Of a stretch of 64,000 bases of DNA, positions 1 to 7,748 are shown in pieces. The notes under the pieces are model-generated. The model was not told where the DNA came from and ran no database searches. It saw only the letters and a list, made by a program, of their open reading frames with translations. Position 1 is the first letter of the stretch. Each line of letters opens with the position of its first letter. Source of the stretch: Symbiodinium natans (taxonomy: Eukaryota; Sar; Dinophyceae; Suessiales; Symbiodiniaceae); NCBI GenBank assembly GCA_905221605.1, contig CAJNDS010002710.1:37501-101500 (forward strand), read 5' to 3'. Both the position numbers and the translations under genes were made by a program.

Positions 1-294
1 CTGCCGCGTCTAGATGTGGCGTATAGTCACCACGAACGGAGAGCGGCACCCACAGAAGTGCAGCACACGGAGATAATGTGAGAGGCATCCACGCGGTTGT
101 CCATAAACTAACGGCCGGCAAGGTGAAGTGTTGCTTGCGAAACAGCAAGGGCACAATCTGCGTCGGCTCAGATCACCCCGACAGACGGTGCTCCCGTCAA
201 AACGCTTGGGAGGGGCTTGGCTGAAGCTGGCAACAAACCGCCTGAAACTGGCAAGCATTCGTTGCCCATGCAACTTGTCTCTGGGGGGTCCCTT
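1..294. other. Unassigned sequence
   Basis: No motif, repeat array or convincing coding segment was seen. Short open frames exist on both strands but none shows a recognisable motif or splice context. Confidence 0.5.
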
Positions 295-405
295 ACAGTT
301 GGTTAGTAGGGAATGAGGGAATGCGGTACCCTATATTCCCCTATATACACCCTTTAAGGGATTATATGGGGTACCTCATTTCCTCATTCCCTACTCACCA
401 ACAGT
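295..405. mobile_element. Hairpin introner-like element, copy A
   Basis: A short element with two long inverted arms. The left arm reads ACAGTTGGTTAGTAGGG followed by AATGAGGGAATG; the right arm is its imperfect reverse complement ending CCCTACTCACCAACAGT. On the minus strand it would begin GTTGGTGAGTAGGG and end CTAACCAACTGTAAG, which are plausible intron ends with a branch-point-like CTAAC. It belongs with the copies at 1675, 5655, 26730 and 30452. There is no room for a protein, so it is non-autonomous. Confidence 0.65.
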
Positions 406-1674
406 ACGATCCTGGGATGGTTGAGGCTTCGAACTTCTTCCAGCGATGTTTGCAAACATTTGAGCCTTCCCTGCGCTCATGTTCAACTGTTCCCTGGGCT
501 GAGGCCCCCCACACGCTTGCAAGGCCTGCCTTGGTTTGGGCACTCAGAGGGTAGGGTTTTGGGGTTTAGGGGGTTTTAGGGTTTAGGGCTTCATGCAGCT
601 GCTGCCAGGTTACGCACAGCGGCGGGTAGTGAGCGGGATAGAACCTCACGCGGGAAGCTTCGGATTCAAGAATCGTCAAAGATCCCTACCTCCGGCTCGG
701 GCTGCAGCCACGACCAGGACCTGCATCCGCGGACGTAGTAGTGCAGCACCTCGCGCCATGGCCCGCTGTAATCCGAGGCAGTGTACACTCTTGCCTCGTG
801 CGTTCAACTGGATGCTGCCGTGTCTGTTGATACAGGCCCAGGCCCACTCAATGCCAGTGAGGAAGGCCACACTTCGATGCTGCCTTGAAGCCAAGAACCC
901 AAAGCTATACGAAACTAACGTACTGGCAGGTCGCAGCACAGTATCAAAAAAATATATCATTCATATATATATATATATATATAGAAAATGGCATGGTCAG
1001 CTTCCTGCTCGATGAGGGCTTGACAAGCTGACATGTCAGATTTGTGCGGCAGGTACATTTAGCAAAGCCAGCTGGCGCTCTGGCCACAGGACTGACTCTA
1101 CCTGCAGCCTGTGCCACGCAGATGCAAAGGCTCCCACTCCACTGCTTCAACATCATCCTTATATACCAGGCGTATCAGTACAGCTCTTAACTTGCTCGGA
1201 AATGAACAAGACCGCCCAGACCGCTGCACACTGCTAGTGCCATTTAGTGCCCGGAGTCCGCAGCAGGCGAACCACAGGCCACAGGCCCGGCATAGCGAGC
1301 GTAATATTCCTGGGACCGAATTGGCACTTCTCAGCGCGCTTTGGGCAAGTTTGGGCAGAATTGCAGGCCAGATGCTGGCCGCAGCATCTGCACAGCTTCA
1401 ACCTCAGGCTGTCTCAGGCTGTCGGCATGTGGTTCAGAGAGGTTCCTCACACAAATCACCACAATGACAATGGCAAGGAGCAAATCGACGAGCTGCAAGC
1501 AGCTCCAAGCAGGCAGTTTGCCGTTCGATCTGCCAGTCACCGACCAGTACACAACACATTTTTAGGGTTTAGGGTTTAGGGTTTGGGGTTTAGGGTTTAG
1601 AAAGCAACTGCAGAAGTCAGTGCATCGGCCTGATCCGGCGACTCATGGGGGCGCTGGCTGTGATCCACCTTCTT
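406..1674. other. Unassigned sequence with telomere-like patches and a TA microsatellite
   Basis: Degenerate TTTAGGG-like sequence lies at 548-591, a clean TA tract at about 964-982, and a short TTTAGGG array at 1559-1600. The remaining sequence shows no recognisable gene. By analogy with the neighbouring exon-intron pattern it may be intronic. Confidence 0.5.
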
Positions 1675-1791
1675 ACTGTTGGTTAGTAGGGAATGAGGGA
1701 ATGAGGTACCCTAAATTCTTTCATCCCTTAAAGGGTATATAATCCCTTAAAGGGTATGTTATCCCTCAAAGGGTATATATAGGGGATATAT
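1675..1791. mobile_element. Hairpin introner-like element, copy B
   Basis: The left arm matches copy A (ACTGTTGGTTAGTAGGG). The right arm is lost and replaced by three near-repeats of ATCCCTTAAAGGGTATA. On the minus strand the intact end reads CTACTAACCAACAGTAAG, a plausible 3' splice site. Confidence 0.6.
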
Positions 1792-2455
1792 TAAAAAAAC
1801 AAGAAGCCTTGTGACGAACCCAGGCTTGACGTCCTTCGCCCCAGACTTCCAAGAGCTCGGAGGATCGCAGGACCTGCGCAGCACGTCTTGTGAGCTTTTC
1901 TTACACTGCTACATGCTTACGGGGGATTCCACTATTACATGATGATTACTATTATTCACATTGCTATTCGTATTATTTCTACAGTAGTCAAATATCTGAA
2001 TTTTGGACAAGTTGGAGGGAGGTGCCTTTCATGCACATCCCTTCACTTTGCTGCATCTCCCGCGAGAGACGACCCTAAACCCTATACCCTAAACCCTGAA
2101 CCCTAAACGAACCTTGGCCAGCTGCGCTTGGTCCTGCATCCAGACGCGCAAGCGCCGGAACATGACGAAGACCCGCAGCGGAACAAAACGATCCTCGGCT
2201 GAGGGGCGATGGGTGCAGTGTTTAAGAAAAATATAACCAACTACGTAAAGAGGCTTTCGCATATCAAGGATATCATGGAGAAGTATCGGTTTTTTACGGA
2301 GGTATTGAGGATGAAAGCTCGTCATGGTAGATCATGGAGGGGGGGTCTACGTGCGCATGATTCTTGGTGATTCGGAAGTTCACCTTCCCCACCTCTGATC
2401 CCCATCCATCGGCAGTACACATGACATCTTGCTGACCCTTCAAAATCCACTGCAG
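1792..2455. other. Unassigned sequence
   Basis: Contains a short CCCTAAA-type array at 2073-2107. No recognised coding motif was found in the flanks. Confidence 0.45.
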
Positions 2456-2500
2456 TTTAGGGTTTGGGGTTTAGGGTCCAGGCTTTAGGATTTAGGGTTT
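2456..2500 (+). repeat. Interstitial telomere-type repeat (TTTAGGG), degenerate
   Basis: Several TTTAGGG units with TTTGGGG and TCCAGGC variants. It lies downstream, in the minus sense, of the candidate exon at 2557-2682, so it is probably intronic. Confidence 0.7.
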
Positions 2501-2556
2501 ACTCAAGGACCTGCATGAGTTGTGAGCTGATGCGTGTGATGCAGAACCTATCTTGC

Positions 2557-2682
2557 CGAAGGAAGTCCGAAGTTCATCAAAGGCTCTCTTCGCTGGCGCA
2601 CATGCCTGCGGAGAAACGAGTCGTTCGGAAGGTTCTCCGGCCCAAGCCTGGGCACGGCTTCAACGAACTGAGGCACCTCAAC
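2557..2682 (-). CDS. Candidate exon, unknown protein
   Basis: On the minus strand the sequence after a possible acceptor (TCAAAG|GTT) is open and protein-like, with VEVPQFVEAVPRLG near its start and RREPLMNFGLPSAR near its end. A CCCTAAA array in the gene sense (2690-2723) ends about 8 nt upstream of this acceptor. That is the same geometry as the XRN exon at 9618-9682. The 3' border is uncertain because an in-frame TAG follows GCAAGA, so a GA donor just before it would be needed. I do not recognise the protein. Confidence 0.4.
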
Positions 2683-2689
2683 CTTTGAC

Positions 2690-2723
2690 CTAGGGTTTAG
2701 GGTGTAGGGTTTAGGGTTTAGGG
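2690..2723 (+). repeat. Interstitial telomere-type repeat next to a 3' splice site
   Basis: About four TTTAGGG-type units, one of them GTGTAGG. On the minus strand this is CCCTAAA ending a few bases before the acceptor of the exon at 2557-2682. Confidence 0.7.
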
Positions 2724-4215
2724 AGTGCAAAGGCAAGTCGGGCAAACAAGGACACATGGCCACTTGCGTGAAGATGCCTCTCAGATGACAAGCGTCCAAT
2801 ACTCGAACGACTCTCGAACGGCCGTGTTCAACTCCTCTTGCCAATCCGCGGCCTCCCAAGCCAGGCTGGTTGTGACTTTGTTTGTCTGCTTGGTTGTAAG
2901 TCGTGCACTCGGTCCCTTAACCTCTGGTCCATATCTGCTGCGTCCCCACGACAGGATCCAGACATTTACAGCTGCGTACATAGTACAAACATGTATGCGG
3001 ATCGCCTTCAACATTTGCCGGAGTTTCAGAATGCTGGACTTTAGACATCTTCAACAGAACGTCAAAGGTCGTATAGGGCATCTCCAACTCGCAAGTTACA
3101 GCTGTATTTTTGTACTGAACTCAACAAATACTTTTGAAAATTCCACCACAGGAGCAACGGTGACGTAAGGGATTAGCAATGGGTTCTGTCCCCCCAGTGC
3201 CCAGTTCGCGCTTCTACTGAGCAGCCGAGCCAGCGACGTCTCAATGAGCTGGTTTTCTGTCAGCTGGCGCAAGAATTCTTACGGTTGTGTTCGTGCCAGT
3301 GTTGCTTTAACATGGCTTCACAGCCGCAGCCGCAGCCGAGCGATTGCCGCATGCCATGGGGATGCAGTTCCACAACCTCGATGGAATGAGCGTCGATTCA
3401 CACGCTTGTGCTTGGGCAGGGGCAGGAACTCCACTGCAGTGTCAGCATCCATTGCCAGCTAGCGTGGCGCTGCTGCGCATCGACCTCGTCCATGCGCCCG
3501 CTGGCTGAACGTGTTCGGCTGAATTGCGCGGCGTGTAGACGACGCGACGACGCTAGGGATCTCGGTCTCATGTGTCTGCCGGCACTCTGCACTGTTGGCC
3601 AGCCTTGCTACGTTGATTCATTCTTCTTTTGCTGCTGGTCTTCCCCGTCATGCACGTCTATTTTCGAGGCAGCATCTGCACATGGTCTGGTTGTGTTGGC
3701 GTACCTCTTTGCATCAGAGGTCTGTCCGTTCACTCTGCTTTCGGGAAAGTTATAAAACAAAGTAGGATGCAGAATTTTGCAGGCAGTTTGTTTCCAGGTT
3801 GCTTTCTCTGGTTTTTAGGGGGGCCCTTTGCATGCCTTTGGAGCCCCCTTCTGGAACCGCAGCCCGCGACCCCCCAGAAAACAATGTTTTTTTTGCCAAA
3901 GTCAAACCCTCAGACCAGAACCCTCAGACCAGCACGCCCTCCATACGCAGCCCCACACCCCCAACTCTATACAATCGGCAAGCGCAAGGCACTCAGCAAC
4001 ACAACAAGGCCTGCAGAAAGGAGTCCATATCGAACACTTTCGCAACATCTAGTACGTGAGTGCCACTGCAAAACCTTCAAGCTTGCCAACAAACGCTTTA
4101 CTTCCATGTTGTTTTTTCTCGGAAATCACAAGCAAGGACCTTCAGATTCGCGCCCCTTGCTTGAGGTTTCAAGTCCTCTCTCGTTGTTTCAGTGCCATGC
4201 TCTGCTCTTATGCGC
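2724..4215. other. Unassigned sequence, about 1.5 kb
   Basis: Unique-looking sequence with many short open frames on both strands and no recognised motif. No array longer than a few units is present. Confidence 0.45.
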
Positions 4216-4274
4216 TCACCCCAAACCCTAAACCCTAAACCCTAAACCCTAAACCCTACACCCTAAACCCTACA
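4216..4274 (-). repeat. Interstitial telomere-type repeat (CCCTAAA on the plus strand)
   Basis: Seven to eight CCCTAAA units with two CCCTACA variants, preceded by unique sequence and followed by unique sequence. Confidence 0.85.
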
Positions 4275-5174
4275 ACTCGCCTCTGGTTCCGGGGCCGCTT
4301 CTTCGAACTCCAAGCGGCTTGGCAAGGCCCAAGAGGCCTCGCGACGGAATGATAAAACTTGACTTGAATACCTTGCTAGAGCTTTGCCAGGGCTGACTGC
4401 ACGTACTGCAAGTTACAAGTTACAACTTCCCACCACCACGAAATTCGTCTGAATGACCTGCAGCCGCTGTGTCTCGACTCTGCGGGTGGCCACCAAAGAA
4501 CGGACCTCTGGAGAACAAGCCCCCTGTGCAGCTCCATACTCATAGTATTCCCTTATGGTCCCTTATATGAATATACTATCATAACGTCTCAAACCCTATT
4601 CTAATTATTAAGGCCAGAACAGCATGTCAAAAAAACGCCGCCGATTTTGTAATGCTCGCAGATGCTGTGATCACTTGAGATCCCGTCTCGTCCCTCTTCA
4701 ACTGGGTCAAGGGGGAGCAACGGCTGGGTTCCACAGGGCATATGATGATATTTCCATCATAACTCATCAAATCTCATCATGATGCATCAACCATGGCTCC
4801 TCATGCTTCGTCACATGTTTGTCATATCTCCTGGCATTCAGAAGTCACAACCTTTGTTCAAGGTTTAATTTTACTCTGTGTGATGTTCAAACGTCGTTTG
4901 TGAACCTTTTGTTTGCGTATCAAAAGAGAATAGTTCTTGAGTTCTAGTAGTGAGTGATTTTGACCATATATCAGTTTGTGCGTTCCATGGCAGAGGTTGA
5001 GAATTTCAAAGTTTAAGATTTAAGTGCACCTGAAATTGAGCTCAATTCTTCGATAACAATCGCGACGCGATTGCCAGAAGTTACAGAACACAAGCAAAGG
5101 CAAACTGTCCAAGCCTTGACAAAAATTGGAAACCGTGCAAACATGCCCAATGCGAAAATCCAAGAGTCCTGCAT
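4275..5174. other. Unassigned AT-richer sequence
   Basis: Contains a TCATCA/TGATGA-rich patch around 4741-4800 that can fold on itself. No gene was recognised. Confidence 0.45.
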
Positions 5175-5373
5175 TCACATACGTTTTCGGCAGATACGAA
5201 GGCACGCTTTGGAACCGGCGTATGTCGAGATGGTGGGCTCAGACCCTCCAAGAAGATTATCCTGGCTTATCTTGACTAGTTTTTTCAATTTTTCCTGCCG
5301 CGATTTGCAACCCAGCGGAGGCACGTGGAGACGAACAGGACGGGAGGCGGTAACCAGCGCGGGGCTTGCAAGG
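5175..5373 (-). CDS. Candidate exon of an unknown protein, downstream of a hairpin intron
   Basis: In the minus sense, after the acceptor CCCTAAAG|C, the frame continues from the exon at 5494-5573 (phase 2) and stays open for about 65 codons. It includes SRQEKLKKLVKISQDNLLGG. The first usable GT donor is inside LKKLV, so the true exon may be shorter than the open frame shown. The function is unknown. Phase agreement across the hairpin intron is the main support. Confidence 0.45.
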
Positions 5374-5493
5374 CTTTAGGGGATAGGATTAAGGGGGACT
5401 CTTGGGGATATAGACCCTCTGAATAAGGTCCCTGTTTAAGAGAGCCAGAAGAGGGTTCAGAAGGGTTCCCTTTTCAGGGTCCCCTTATCCTAC
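5374..5493 (-). mobile_element. Hairpin element occupying exactly one intron (introner candidate, second family)
   Basis: On the minus strand this 120-bp stretch begins GTAGGATAAGGGGACC and ends AATCCTATCCCCTAAAG. The two ends are imperfect inverted repeats and also form a GT...AG intron. It separates two open exons (5494-5573 and 5175-5373) whose phases agree (AG|...|C). An intron that is itself a terminal-inverted-repeat element fits the introners described in dinoflagellate genomes. Confidence 0.55.
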
Positions 5494-5573
5494 CTAGGAG
5501 GCTTATGACGCAAGACGTAAGGCTTCAGCAGCAGAGGCCGCGTCCGCAAAGCGCACGAGCCAAGAAGCGGGTC
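5494..5573 (-). CDS. Candidate exon, unknown protein
   Basis: Eighty bases, open throughout in the minus sense after the acceptor TGTAAAAG|GAC, and ending CCTAG|GTAGGA. It encodes a leucine- and arginine-rich segment (DPLLGSCALRTRPLLLKPY and onward). The acceptor lies about 20 nt from a telomere-type array (5597-5645, CCCTAA in the gene sense). Confidence 0.5.
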
Positions 5574-5596
5574 CTTTTACAATGCAAGCTTGCCAA

Positions 5597-5645
5597 TTAG
5601 GGTTTAGGGTTTGGGGTTTAGGGTTTCGGGTTTAGGGTTTAGGGA
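5597..5645 (+). repeat. Interstitial telomere-type repeat upstream of a 3' splice site
   Basis: About seven units with TTTGGGG and TTTCGGG variants. In the minus sense it sits between the hairpin element at 5655 and the acceptor at 5574. Confidence 0.8.
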
Positions 5646-5654
5646 GACAACTCC

Positions 5655-5752
5655 CTGGCTCTTAGTGGAGAATGAGGGAATGAGGGCCCAACATATACCC
5701 TTTAAGGGCTTATATAGGGCCCTCATTCCCTCATTCCCTACTAAGAACCAGC
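5655..5752. mobile_element. Hairpin introner-like element, copy C
   Basis: The most regular copy of the family. The left arm is CTGGCTCTTAGTGGAG and the right arm CTACTAAGAACCAG, each followed inward by GAATGAGGGAATGAGGG or its complement, around a small TTTAAGGG core. Read on either strand it starts GTTCTTAG-like and ends CTAAG...CCAG-like, so both orientations offer splice-like ends. Confidence 0.7.
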
Positions 5753-6173
5753 CAGACAACTGCACAACTACGAAACCCGAAACACCTGCCAAAACGCTGA
5801 GGGAGACAAAGTGCAAGACGCGCTTCCTCGAGACTGCTTGAGTTGGTGCACGCTCTTCACGATGCTGCCCTGCTTTGACATTGCTGCCTTGGTGCAAAAC
5901 ATCTTTGCAAAGTGCAACATCTGCAAAACTATGCACAAAAATATGGCAAGGACGCGCTTTCCTGCCCTTCGAAGGGTTCTTGGATGGCTTCGCGCGTCCG
6001 TTCTGGAACAAGGAGTTTGCATTTCTTGGGGGAGGCGGGTGGGGGTCTTGGAGAGTATGTCTTCTTATGTTTCTTGGGGAATGCTCTTGGGGGATGCTCT
6101 TGGGGTGCCCCTGGAGTGATCTCGGAATGTTGTTAAATTAAATACTGTTCGGGGTCCTACGCCGGCATACTTT
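5753..6173. other. Unassigned sequence
   Basis: Open frames exist on both strands, but no motif was recognised. A GGGGATGCTCTTGGGG-type short repeat occurs near 6060-6110. Confidence 0.4.
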
Positions 6174-6395
6174 TTAAGCGGGCAGTCCTACTGCGCATCT
6201 TTGCGCAGGTGGCGGCAAGACTGCAAACTCCAGCAGAGGAGCAGAGAGCTGTGCTGCTGTAGTCTTCCGTGGCACAGGTGACACGACCACGGAGAGACCG
6301 TCCCAGGTCGACACAGGCGGGCCAGGACCACGATAGGGCAGCTGCTTGGGACCCCAGCCAAGGCCCAGCGTAGTCAGCAAGAGCTCAGCCTCCTC
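6174..6395 (-). CDS. Candidate exon, unknown protein (possibly C-terminal part of the XRN gene)
   Basis: The minus-strand frame opens at the acceptor TGAGTCAG|GAG and reads EEAELLLTTLGLGWGPKQLP and onward. A telomere-type array (6414-6491) ends about 16 nt upstream of the acceptor in the gene sense. The 3' border is not resolved. It follows the XRN exons on the same strand, so it may belong to the XRN C-terminal region, but no diagnostic motif proves that. Confidence 0.4.
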   Translation of the reverse strand, partial: EEAELLLTTLGLGWGPKQLPYRGPGPPVSTWDGLSVVVSPVPRKTTAAQLSAPLLEFAVLPPPAQRCAVGLPA

Positions 6396-6413
6396 CTGAC
6401 TCAAAGTAGACTC

Positions 6414-6491
6414 GGTTTAGGGTTCAGGGTTTAGGGTTTAGGGTTCAGGGTTTAGGGCTCAGGGCTCAGGGTTTAGGGTTTAGGGTTTAGA
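6414..6491 (+). repeat. Interstitial telomere-type repeat, TTTAGGG with TTCAGGG and CTCAGGG variants
   Basis: About eleven units. It lies in the presumed intron between the candidate exons at 6524-6635 and 6174-6395. Confidence 0.85.
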
Positions 6492-6523
6492 GTCCTCAAG
6501 AATGCTCAAAGATGATAGACTAC

Positions 6524-6635
6524 GCCGCGCGCGCCGCCATGCTACGCATCCTGGCGCGCCCTCTTTGCCATCCCTTGCCCTCCTGCGCAACCTGCTCCAG
6601 CAAGCCGCGCCATCGGGGTAAGTTCAGTGTGAGAT
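6524..6635 (-). CDS. Probable XRN exon after the GNDFLPH region
   Basis: After the acceptor GTCAG|AT the minus frame reads LTLNLPRWRGLLEQVAQEG. This resembles the segment of XRN nucleases that follows the helix after GNDFLPH (a short strand, an arginine, then an LLxxxAxxE helix). The phase joins to the preceding exon only if that exon uses a GC donor a few bases beyond the GT shown at 6754. The 3' border near 6524 is uncertain. Confidence 0.4.
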
Positions 6636-6694
6636 CTGACGTGGTCAAGTACCTGACCCGTCCAGCCACATGGGGCCCGAAACCAAGACACCAA

Positions 6695-6741
6695 GACCCT
6701 AAACCCTGAGCCCTAATTAAGCCCTAAACCCTAAACCCTAA
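6695..6741 (-). repeat. Interstitial telomere-type repeat in an XRN intron
   Basis: CCCTAAA units on the plus strand. In the gene (minus) sense TTTAGGG begins about 12 nt after the donor ATA|GTGGC at 6754. Confidence 0.85.
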
Positions 6742-6754
6742 AGCGTGAAGCCAC

Positions 6755-6860
6755 TATCTCCAAGTCCAGGTGCCCATTCAAAGCAGGCTTCAGCCGGTAG
6801 TAGGCTGCCAGAAGCTTGTCAAGACCGCCGTCGTAGATGTCGACCGCAGCTATGTGGGGT
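6755..6860 (-). CDS. XRN exon: (L)PHIAAVDIYDGGLDKLLAAY
   Basis: The acceptor GCTCAG|A completes the codon CT|A of the previous exon, giving the family motif GNDFLPH across the intron. The exon is 106 nt with no stop. Its end ATA|GTGGCT is followed within about 12 nt by a TTTAGGG array. Confidence 0.85.
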
Positions 6861-7713
6861 CTGAGCTGTCTTGCCAACAAAACAAGCAGTCGCTCAACAC
6901 TGATGCTTCTCAAGCATATGCCAGGGCACAGGAAGTCGTTGCCCACCAAGCAGCACATCGCGACAAAGTCTGCTAATAATCGATTCCTGCAGTGTCACCG
7001 GGTCACGAAGAGCAGGATGAGCAGTGCATATGGACTTGTGTCTCGAAGAGGCTTTGAGCGGTCCAGCGTTCTGCTTTCTTCCTATCCCAAGCTATCGCAA
7101 GGTCTGAGCAGCTGACGGTAGGCAGTCTGGAAACTGGCTGGACAGCCAGGCGCGCAGAGCCACGATGCTCAGCATCTCATAGTCCTGCTTAGGGTTTAGG
7201 GCTTAGGGCTTAGGGCTCAGGGCTTAGGGCTCAGGGCCTTAGGGTTTAGGCTTTAGGGTTTAGGGTTTAGGGTTTAGGGTGTCGGGTACCTCTGCCCTTG
7301 ATGGCCCTTTTACACGGCTCTTACCACGGCATCTCCAGGCCCGAGGCGCAGCAACATGCAGCACTCCGGAACATTCCCATACCACTGCGGACTTCGCTCT
7401 GGAGAGTCGTGTTTCGAATTACCCCTAATACTCATCCAAGCACTCAAGCCCTAAACCCTAAACCCCAAACCCTAAACCCCAAACCCTAAACCCCAAACCC
7501 TAAACCCTAAACTCTGAACCCTAGACCCTAAACCCTAAACCCCAAACCCACTTTCGCCACGAGCACCTCGGCCATGGGCCCTGCCGATGCGGCCGCTGCC
7601 GGAGCTGCGGGCACCGGCATTTCCGGGACGGCGTCGGAGTCCATGGCCTCCGCTGCCTCGGGGAGACTCTGAAATATCAATAATAATAACAATAATAATA
7701 ATAATACTAGTAC

Positions 7714-7748
<35 letters not shown>

